From contig JANLPQ010000027.1 of NCBI GenBank assembly GCA_031367325.1, forward strand, positions 1-64,000: 64,000 bases of DNA, written 5' to 3'. This document shows, piece after piece, positions 58,525-64,000 of the stretch. Source of the DNA: JAAFIP01 sp031367325. Lineage in GTDB: Bacteria > Pseudomonadota > Gammaproteobacteria > Burkholderiales > Burkholderiaceae_C. The notes under the pieces were generated by a model that saw only the letters and a program-made list of their open reading frames with translations, searched no databases and was not told where the DNA came from. Every line of letters starts with the position of its first letter. Positions within the stretch are counted from its first letter, which is position 1. A program made the position numbers and the translations under genes.

Positions 58525-59763
58525 ATGACCCAACTGCAATTTGCCTCCCGCCTAGACAACGTTAGCACCTCCGCCATCCGCGAGATTTTCAAACTACTGG
58601 GCCGCTCCGGAATCATTAGCTTTGCGGGCGGCTTCCCAGACCCTGCGCTGTTTGACGTAGAAGGCATACGCGAGGCTACAGGCCTGGCGCTGGGCGATGC
58701 TACTGCAGGCGCAGTGCTGCAATACGGCGCTACCGAAGGCTGGGGGCCGCTTAAAGACGCTTTAGTCGACCTGATGGCGGCCAAAGGCATTACCGTCAAA
58801 CCCGACGGCCTGATCACCACCACCGGCAGCCAGCAAGCGCTAGACCTGATAGGCAAAACCATGATCAGCCCCGGCGACAAAGTCATCGTCGAAGGCCCCA
58901 CGTTTTTAGCCACCATCCAGTGCTTTAAACTCTATGGCGCAGACCTGATCAGCGCGCCCATTGATGGCGACGGCGTGATGGTAGATGAGCTAGAAAAATT
59001 GATCATCCAGCACAAACCCAAGCTCGTCTACCTCATACCCACCTTTGGTAACCCCAGCGGCGCCATGCTAACCCTAGAACGCCGCAAAAAAATATTGCAA
59101 CTGGCCATAGACCACAAAGTGCTGCTAGTAGAAGACGACCCGTATGGCGAGCTGTACTTTGACCAACCACCGCCCCCCAGCATCATGGCGCTGGCCAACG
59201 ACATGCCCGAAGCCAAGCCCTACTTGGCCTACTGCGGCAGCTTTAGCAAAGTGCTGTCCCCCGGCCTGCGCGTGGGCTGGATGATAGCCCCGCTCCAGCT
59301 GCTGGCCAAAGCAGTGATGTGCAAACAATTTAGCGACGCCCACACCAGCAACCTAAGCCAAGCCATAGCTGCCAACTACGTGCAGCTAAAAGACGGCCAG
59401 CAGAGCCGCTTGGACAAAAGCCTAGCCGTGGTACGCACCACCTACGCCCAGCGCGCCCACACCATGGCTGCGTGTCTGCAGCGCCAGCTAGGCAGCGCGC
59501 TCACCTACACCCAGCCCCAAGGCGGCATGTTCTTTTGGACCCGCCTCACCGGCAAGCCCACCCCGGGCAGTGCAGTAGCCACCAGTCAAGACGCCACAGC
59601 GTATGCCAAACGCGCCCCCGACCACGGCATAGCCTTTGTCCCCGGCGCACCGTTCTTTGCGAATAACCCGGATAACGCTACGCTGCGGTTGAGCTATGCG
59701 ACTTCGGATTTGGGGAAGATTGAGGAGGGGGTTAGCAGGCTGGCGAAGGCGCTGCCTGTATGA
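58525..59763 (+). CDS. Class I/II PLP-dependent aminotransferase (2-aminoadipate/LysN-like)
   Basis: 412-residue aminotransferase. IISFAGGFPDPALFD at the N-terminus, YGATEGWGPLKDALVDL, TTGSQQALDLIGK, PTFGNPSGAMLT, EDDPYGELYF and GSFSKVLSPGLRVGWM with the PLP Lys mark the fold-type I group that includes LysN and valine-pyruvate-type enzymes. The regulator-type DNA-binding domain of MocR proteins is absent. ATG 58525 is used; GTG 58519 adds two residues. It is followed by a gap full of palindromes. Confidence 0.9.
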   Translation: MTQLQFASRLDNVSTSAIREIFKLLGRSGIISFAGGFPDPALFDVEGIREATGLALGDATAGAVLQYGATEGWGPLKDALVDLMAAKGITVKPDGLITTTGSQQALDLIGKTMISPGDKVIVEGPTFLATIQCFKLYGADLISAPIDGDGVMVDELEKLIIQHKPKLVYLIPTFGNPSGAMLTLERRKKILQLAIDHKVLLVEDDPYGELYFDQPPPPSIMALANDMPEAKPYLAYCGSFSKVLSPGLRVGWMIAPLQLLAKAVMCKQFSDAHTSNLSQAIAANYVQLKDGQQSRLDKSLAVVRTTYAQRAHTMAACLQRQLGSALTYTQPQGGMFFWTRLTGKPTPGSAVATSQDATAYAKRAPDHGIAFVPGAPFFANNPDNATLRLSYATSDLGKIEEGVSRLAKALPV

Positions 59764-59791
59764 AATCCCCGAAGAACGTTGAAAACTTGGA

Positions 59792-59806
59792 ATGCCAAAT
59801 TGGCAT
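59792..59806. repeat. Short palindrome ATGCCAA-A-TTGGCAT
   Basis: Seven-base perfect arms around a single A, the first of six palindromes in the gap before the nuclease gene. The gap 59764-60065 holds no convincing gene; a 50-codon frame from 59760 is noted separately. Confidence 0.7.
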
Positions 59807-59850
59807 CACAAGTTCACATGCCCAGGCAGCAAAGGTAAAGAAGCTTGGGG

Positions 59851-59879
59851 CGATGTGGTCACAGCCTGTGACCACATCG
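59851..59879. repeat. Perfect palindrome, 13-bp arms, GCC loop
   Basis: CGATGTGGTCACA and TGTGACCACATCG around GCC. It belongs to a set sharing CACA-N3-TGTG at the centre (also 59896-59916 and 59937-59959). Confidence 0.93.
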
Positions 59880-59895
59880 AGCGCTAAAACAGTAA

Positions 59896-59916
59896 CTCAT
59901 CACAAGCTGTGATGAG
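59896..59916. repeat. Perfect palindrome, 9-bp arms, AGC loop
   Basis: CTCATCACA and TGTGATGAG around AGC. Same CACA-N3-TGTG centre as its neighbours, with different outer arms. Confidence 0.93.
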
Positions 59917-59936
59917 ATGCTTGGGCGCTTTCCCGA

Positions 59937-59959
59937 TGAGGTCACAAACTGTGACCTCA
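59937..59959. repeat. Perfect palindrome, 10-bp arms, AAC loop
   Basis: TGAGGTCACA and TGTGACCTCA around AAC. Third member of the CACA-N3-TGTG set in the same gap. Confidence 0.93.
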
Positions 59960-59993
59960 AATGAAAAAGACACTTGCGGTGTTACCCCTTGGC

Positions 59994-60025
59994 TGACCAT
60001 TTTGTTGACGTCAATAAAATGGTCA
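59994..60025. promoter_or_regulatory. 32-bp near-perfect palindrome, possible operator
   Basis: TGACCATTTT and AAAATGGTCA flank a TTGACGTCAA centre with one unpaired position on each side (G/T). Located 41 bases upstream of the nuclease start codon, where a dimeric regulator could bind. No local regulator gene is seen. Confidence 0.6.
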
Positions 60026-60030
60026 ATACG

Positions 60031-60072
60031 GGCTCATAAAATCAGCTAACCTAGACGCTATATTTATGAGCC
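60031..60072 (+). promoter_or_regulatory. Inverted repeat enclosing the nuclease start codon
   Basis: GGCTCATAAA (60031-60040) and TTTATGAGCC (60063-60072) are perfect reverse complements; the right arm contains the ATG at 60066. In mRNA the hairpin would cover the start codon, and no purine-rich ribosome-binding site is visible ahead of it, which points to low or conditional translation. Confidence 0.6.
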
Positions 60073-61073
60073 AACTCACCACCACCAGCTTCACCGAAAT
60101 CGTCCAACTGATCTCCTCCGCCAAGCAGCGGGCCATTCAGGCGGTGAACACCTCGCTGATTGACCTGTACTGGCAGGTGGGCGAGATCATCAGTGGCAAG
60201 ATTGCGTCAGCAGAGTGGGGCGACGGCGTGGTGAACCAGCTGGCTGAGCACATAGCCCAAACCCAGCCCGGCCTGCGCGGCTTTACCCGGCCCAACCTGT
60301 TCCGCATGCGGCAGTTTTACGAAACTTACAAGGATGATGCAAAAGTCTCACCACTGGTGAGACTTTTGCCGTGGACACACAACATCATCATTCTGAGTCA
60401 GTCCAAACGCCCAGAAGAACGCGAGTTTTACCTGCGCATGGCAACACAGGAGAAATGGGGCAAACGCGAGCTAGAACGCCAGTTTAAAACGGCGCTTTTT
60501 GAGCGCACAGTTTTAAACCCCGTAAAAGTCTCACCAGCGGTGAGACTTTTACAGCCCGAGGCTCTAAACGCCTTCAAAGACGCCTACATGCTCGAATTCC
60601 TGGGCCTGCAAGGCGACCACAGCGAATCCGACCTGCACCAAGGCCTGCTCGCCAAGCTCAAAGCCTTTCTGGGCGAGCTGGGCCGCGACTTTTGCTTTGT
60701 AGGCTCGCAGTTCCCCGTGCAAGTAGGCGGGCGCGACTTTGCGCTAGACCTGCTGTTCTTTCACCGCAGCCTTAACTGCCTGGTCGCCATCGAGCTCAAA
60801 GTGGGCCGCTTTGAACCCGAGTACCTGGGCAAACTGTCCTTCTACCTAGAAGCCCTAGACCGCGACGTGCGCAAACCCCACGAAAACCCCGCTATCGGCG
60901 TGCTGCTGTGCGCCAGCAAAGACGACGAAGTGGTGGAATACGCCCTAAGTCGCACCGCGTCGCCCGCCTTGATAGCGCAATATGAAACGCAATTGCCGGA
61001 CAAGGCACTGCTGCAGAGTAAGTTGCATGAGTTTTATTTGCAGAATGTAGGCATTAAAGATAACAAAGCATGA
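60066..61073 (+). CDS. DUF1016/YhcG-type PD-(D/E)XK nuclease-family protein
   Basis: 335-residue protein. The N-terminal helical domain (about residues 1-160) has SLIDLYWQVGEIISGKI, TRPNLFRMRQFYETY and TQEKWGKRELERQ, typical of YhcG. The C-terminal nuclease-like domain has RDFCFVGSQFPVQVGGRDFALDLLFFHRSLNCLVAIELKVGRFEPEYLG (given in family terms: Asp of LDLLFF, then ELK as the catalytic E-x-K) and GVLLCASKDDEVVEYAL. Two perfect palindromes inside the gene encode KVSPLVRLL and KVSPAVRLL. The stop overlaps the next start (ATGA). GC content is high compared with the two genes that follow. Confidence 0.88.
   Translation: MSQLTTTSFTEIVQLISSAKQRAIQAVNTSLIDLYWQVGEIISGKIASAEWGDGVVNQLAEHIAQTQPGLRGFTRPNLFRMRQFYETYKDDAKVSPLVRLLPWTHNIIILSQSKRPEEREFYLRMATQEKWGKRELERQFKTALFERTVLNPVKVSPAVRLLQPEALNAFKDAYMLEFLGLQGDHSESDLHQGLLAKLKAFLGELGRDFCFVGSQFPVQVGGRDFALDLLFFHRSLNCLVAIELKVGRFEPEYLGKLSFYLEALDRDVRKPHENPAIGVLLCASKDDEVVEYALSRTASPALIAQYETQLPDKALLQSKLHEFYLQNVGIKDNKA
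60339..60369. repeat. Perfect palindrome inside the nuclease gene, first copy
   Basis: Fourteen-base arms GCAAAAGTCTCACC and GGTGAGACTTTTGC around ACT. The core AAAAGTCTCACC-N3-GGTGAGACTTTT recurs at 60522-60552. It is translated in frame (AKVSPLVRLLP). Confidence 0.93.
60522..60552. repeat. Perfect palindrome inside the nuclease gene, second copy
   Basis: Fourteen-base arms GTAAAAGTCTCACC and GGTGAGACTTTTAC around AGC. Same core as 60339-60369 and the same three-base loop as the intergenic palindromes. It is translated in frame (VKVSPAVRLLQ). Confidence 0.93.
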
Positions 61074-61945
61074 CACAAAATAATGTCGCAGAAGGCGCAA
61101 TTGATACGGGTCTATCCGGCGTAACTATTCGTCCAATTTGGGCAATAGATCGAGCTTTGAAGATTAGCGAAAAAGAGCCAAATGATTTGTTGCAACTTGA
61201 AAGCCTAATTCGCGAAACACTTAAGAGCTATCTGTCGATAGTACGGGCCTTCGAGCTATCGACTGAATCTAATATTTCAACTGTTGAACTTCTAGTTCGT
61301 GCCGCATCAGTTGATCTGGTAGCCGCATGCGAAATGGCTAGAAGCGGTTACATGAAACAAGCGTACACACTGTGGCGATCGTGGTACGAGCAAGTTATAT
61401 TTGCGCTCTATTTCTTAGAGGCACCCCTACATCGAGAAGCTTGGAAGTTCTCCGAAACTGTTTCGCAAGCTGATTCTCCAAATTACCGTCTAATGCTACA
61501 TCAACTTTTAAATGATTCAGGTGAACGTCATGCTTTTGCACTGGTATATGCTGATCGATATGCAAAGCTAATACAGATTTTCAAAGCAAGTAATCCGCCA
61601 AGAGAGCAGGCACCAATCAAGCGAGCGGCGCGAATATTGACTCAATTAAGTCAAGGTGTACACGGTACATTTCGTCCAAAATCGATGGAGTCTCTTGCAG
61701 ATGTTTGTTTGCAACTAAAGAAACACGGCACTCCGACACTAAGAAATGCTTGGGATGTGGTGTCGGAGTTGTGGTTACTTTTTATTGTTAATGTGATAGC
61801 TCTACCAGAGAATGAGATGAATCAAATGCGAAATGGCTCTTTAACTGAAGACCAAATCGCGAAGCACTTCGAGTTTGCGAGTAAAGAACTTTATTTACTT
61901 AATCTACCCTTTAAAACAGCTTTTCAAAGTTTAAAAAATGGCTAA
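61070..61945 (+). CDS. Unrecognised all-helical protein of the nuclease/ATPase module
   Basis: 291-residue protein without signal peptide or membrane helix. It is predicted by eye to be almost all alpha-helix (LLQLESLIRETLKSYLSIVRAFEL, and YMKQAYTLWRSWYEQVIFALYFLE). The latter phrase and the later SQGVHGTFRP recall helical domains of the DUF5677/HEPN-like kind, in which an Arg-containing helix and a late His are conserved, but the HEPN RNase motif is not clearly present. Starts in a 4-bp overlap with the nuclease gene and its end overlaps the ATPase start by 8 bp. A+T-rich codon use differs sharply from the nuclease gene. Confidence 0.7.
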   Translation: MTQNNVAEGAIDTGLSGVTIRPIWAIDRALKISEKEPNDLLQLESLIRETLKSYLSIVRAFELSTESNISTVELLVRAASVDLVAACEMARSGYMKQAYTLWRSWYEQVIFALYFLEAPLHREAWKFSETVSQADSPNYRLMLHQLLNDSGERHAFALVYADRYAKLIQIFKASNPPREQAPIKRAARILTQLSQGVHGTFRPKSMESLADVCLQLKKHGTPTLRNAWDVVSELWLLFIVNVIALPENEMNQMRNGSLTEDQIAKHFEFASKELYLLNLPFKTAFQSLKNG

Positions 61946-63701
61946 CTTTTCACTTCAACTTCAGGCAGACAACTTGCCGATTGACATCATTGATAAACTT
62001 TTGGTGGAAGGGCCTTGGAAACCAGTTATGAATCGAATGACTACAGCTGAAAACTTGTTAATTGAGGGATGTAGGGGCGTAGGTAAAACTATGCTTATGC
62101 GTACTGCAGCTCAGAGGTTACAGATCGAGTGTAAAGCGGGAGGCAAAATTCTGGGTGTGCACTCAACTTTCAAGAGATATTTAGCCACCTTGCCACCTCC
62201 ATCAAAGAATGAAGAACATGTTAGTTTGGCAAATTTTAGAGCGTGGATTAATGCAAGAATCTTGAGCGCAGTAAAGGAAGCTGTAGCGCAAGTGCGTGGT
62301 CAAGATTTTCTGAAAAATACTGGCGATCTCGGGCTAATAGAGTGGAACAAGGTCGTAGGAATTCTAGAAACTACATATCGCGGAGACTTTGATGTTGAGT
62401 CGCTATTAAATGACGTTGGCTTGCCGCGTCACTCATTAGCTGGACTGCAAGGATATACATACACGTCATCGTTGCTGAAAAATGTAGTTGAGACACTTGA
62501 GTTAGATTTGTTAGTACTTTTTTTGGATGATGCAGCTCACGCATTAGATACACGTGCGCAAGGTGCCTTTTTTACTGCTGTCAAATCGCTATATGACCCA
62601 AGGCTTGCTTTCAAAATATCTGTTTATCCTGCCGTAACACGATACGGATTAGACTTCAGTTATGGACATGATGCTGTTGTGGTGTCGCTCGGAGAAGTTC
62701 CTAAAAAAGAAAATGCAAATGCATTCCGTGATTTACTTGAAAAACGAAAACAATTTGCAGATGATGAAGGTAAGCTTTTACTAGAAACGCTTCTAAATAA
62801 TACCTCTTGGCCAGAGTTGCTTTTTTATTGTTCAAATGCCAATCCAAGGAGTTTACTTAAGTTAGTTGCACAAGTACAAACGCAACTTGGTGCTCGTCAA
62901 GCTTCTGATATGCGGTTCGAAGATATACGTCTAGCAATCACAACTGTAATGGATAGGCATCTAGACAACATGGTTCCAGGTGTCATCAAAGATTTAGACC
63001 CACGGTTGCTGAAGGCATCCGAATTTTTGCTCGAAGAGTTTCGTCAAAAGATTGCAGAAAAGCCAGGGCCCTATGAATCTGGAAAGCCAAGGGGATATCT
63101 AGCCGTTACGAATTCAATGCAAGTGCCATATTTGTGTCAAGCCGCTATTAAACTTTTAGTTGCGGCGAACGTCATTATTCCAGAGGGGCCTGCACGTTTG
63201 AGTAAGAGGGAGACAGGAACGTTGTATCTTTTGCATCCTGGCTTTATCTATCGTGATAACGTTATCGCTTCACATATAAGAGGGACTTTATCAGCTGCAG
63301 ATTGGCTTACATTTTTCGATGGGTTGTCTAGTCGTGTTCATGCTGAAATTACAAAAAGTGCGGAGTTATGGGCTGAAATCATTTCCGAATTGAGTGAAGA
63401 GCCTTCAACAAAATGTGATAACGGACACCCAATGATGGCAGATCGAGTGTCTTGCGAAGTCTGCGGCGCTGCACCTGTTGTGGTGTCACCAGTCAGAATT
63501 TTGTTAGACAAAGATATTGACGTACTTGATCTTTCTGACGCAATAAAAGAGCGGCTGCGTGCAAAGAATTTCAAGACTGTGCGCGCCTTATTTGAGGCCA
63601 CGGATTCTGAAATTGATGATGTTGAATATATTGGTACTGTCCGTACAGTTCTAATTCGAAACGTCGTTAGTGCTGCTGTTGATGAGTTCGTTGCAGGGTA
63701 G
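61938..63701 (+). CDS. P-loop ATPase with zinc ribbon and alpha-CTD-like tail
   Basis: 587-residue protein, not assigned to a named family. Walker A IEGCRGVGKTMLM near residues 44-52 and Walker B LLVLFLDDAAHAL near 195 place it among AAA+/STAND-like ATPases; CSNANPRSLLKLV near 300 resembles the sensor-2 region of ORC/Cdc6-like proteins. A winged-helix-like stretch follows. At about residues 493-510, CDNGHPMMADRVSCEVCG forms a zinc ribbon (C-x3-H and C-x2-C). The last 55 residues (LRAKNFKTVRALFEATDSEI, then IGTVRTVLI) look like the helix-hairpin-helix fold of the RNA polymerase alpha C-terminal domain. This suggests a nucleic-acid- or transcription-associated sensor ATPase. Overlaps the helical-protein gene by 8 bp, so the two are co-translated. 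Confidence 0.8.
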   Translation: MANFSLQLQADNLPIDIIDKLLVEGPWKPVMNRMTTAENLLIEGCRGVGKTMLMRTAAQRLQIECKAGGKILGVHSTFKRYLATLPPPSKNEEHVSLANFRAWINARILSAVKEAVAQVRGQDFLKNTGDLGLIEWNKVVGILETTYRGDFDVESLLNDVGLPRHSLAGLQGYTYTSSLLKNVVETLELDLLVLFLDDAAHALDTRAQGAFFTAVKSLYDPRLAFKISVYPAVTRYGLDFSYGHDAVVVSLGEVPKKENANAFRDLLEKRKQFADDEGKLLLETLLNNTSWPELLFYCSNANPRSLLKLVAQVQTQLGARQASDMRFEDIRLAITTVMDRHLDNMVPGVIKDLDPRLLKASEFLLEEFRQKIAEKPGPYESGKPRGYLAVTNSMQVPYLCQAAIKLLVAANVIIPEGPARLSKRETGTLYLLHPGFIYRDNVIASHIRGTLSAADWLTFFDGLSSRVHAEITKSAELWAEIISELSEEPSTKCDNGHPMMADRVSCEVCGAAPVVVSPVRILLDKDIDVLDLSDAIKERLRAKNFKTVRALFEATDSEIDDVEYIGTVRTVLIRNVVSAAVDEFVAG

Positions 63702-63743
63702 TGACTAAAAATTTGTTAAGTATTGCTAATACCTAAAGTTGAA

Positions 63744-64000
63744 ATGAAATCAAACTCCACCACCTTGGTCTACTCCACCGAAACCGGCCGCATCTGCCCC
63801 GATTGCAGCCAGCCGGTGGCGCAGTGCCAGTGTGCGGCCAACCAGCGGGATGCGGCGGCTGCGGCTGGTGCGTCTGCCGATGGCGTGCTGCGGGTGCAGC
63901 GCGAGACCAAGGGGCGGGGCGGCAAAAGCGTGACGCTGGTGCGCGGCTTGGCGCTGGATGCTGCGGCGCTGGCCGCTTTGGGCAAACAGCTCAAAGCCGC
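63744..64000 (+). CDS. SUI1/YciH-family translation factor, 3' truncated
   Basis: Open to the window edge; 85 codons visible. The N-terminus STTLVYSTETGRICPDC and the segment GVLRVQRETKGRGGKSVTLVRGLALD align with E. coli YciH (SRLVYSTETGRI, then GVVRIQRQTSGRKGKGVCLI). The family resembles eukaryotic eIF1 and affects start-site fidelity. Unusual here are four Cys in CPDCSQPVAQCQC, which could bind zinc, followed by an Ala-rich linker. GC content is high again, marking the right edge of the low-GC module. Confidence 0.85.
   Translation, partial: MKSNSTTLVYSTETGRICPDCSQPVAQCQCAANQRDAAAAAGASADGVLRVQRETKGRGGKSVTLVRGLALDAAALAALGKQLKA

Noticed and set aside
59760..59912. 50-codon frame overlapping the aminotransferase stop
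   Set aside because: It runs through two palindromes and has no ribosome-binding site; more likely chance than a gene, although the ATGA overlap is worth remembering.

Overview
The window looks like a chromosomal segment of a betaproteobacterium, most probably a Burkholderiales/Comamonadaceae-type organism. The evidence is the gene order and sequence style of the isc operon (iscR-iscS-iscU-iscA-hscB-hscA-fdx), a free-standing RnfB-type ferredoxin, a cysteine-nucleophile intracellular polyhydroxybutyrate depolymerase, PrmB, dodecin, methylglyoxal synthase and UvrB. This assignment is inference from family resemblance; no 16S rRNA is present. Gene density is high, and small dispersed repeats with the core CTGCTTGAGCAG recur in gaps and even inside genes.

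Layout. 1-8092: end of a type I secretion ABC transporter, its HlyD-like adaptor, four small low-GC genes (two membrane proteins) and an RTX calcium-binding exoprotein. 8093-11528: a decayed tandem duplicate of that locus. It holds fragments of rnfB and hlyD, a lipoprotein with an HEFFH motif, and a frameshifted RTX C-terminus. 11529-14427: rnfB, phaZ and mgsA. 14574-23608: two paralogous metzincin-like lipoproteins on either side of dodecin and a large hybrid sensor kinase, then a LuxR-type response regulator. 23747-29226: aromatic/aspartate aminotransferase, a 44-bp-arm inverted repeat, uvrB, a beta-propeller lipoprotein and a low-molecular-weight tyrosine phosphatase. 29305-35337: the iron-sulfur cluster operon, with a candidate IscR box, a foldable leader and an unexpected secreted-protein gene between iscS and iscU. 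35457-39115: dnaQ and two more HEFFH lipoproteins, with a relic of the dnaQ 3' end between them. 39503-47453: tRNA-Val(CAC), small membrane proteins, an ABC-F ATPase, two related Ser/Thr kinases and prmB.

47554-56250: a carbohydrate uptake and oxidation cluster. It contains a GntR/FadR-type regulator, an enolase-superfamily sugar-acid dehydratase, a periplasmic sugar-binding protein, a permease, a single-domain ATPase, an SDR dehydrogenase, an SMP-30 lactonase and an aldose 1-epimerase. Two copies of a TGTCCTACAG operator-like motif, one directly downstream of a good promoter, suggest control by the local GntR protein. The expected flow is sugar import, mutarotation, oxidation to lactone, hydrolysis, then dehydration; the sugar itself cannot be named from sequence.

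56303-64000: dienelactone hydrolase, an orphan amino-acid-type binding protein, a PLP aminotransferase, then a palindrome-dense gap leading into a translationally coupled three-gene module: a DUF1016/YhcG-type PD-(D/E)XK nuclease, an unrecognised helical protein, and a P-loop ATPase with a zinc ribbon and an RNA-polymerase-alpha-CTD-like tail. The last two genes are clearly A+T-richer than their surroundings. This module is the best candidate here for an undescribed, possibly defensive, system. The window ends inside a YciH/SUI1-type translation factor gene.
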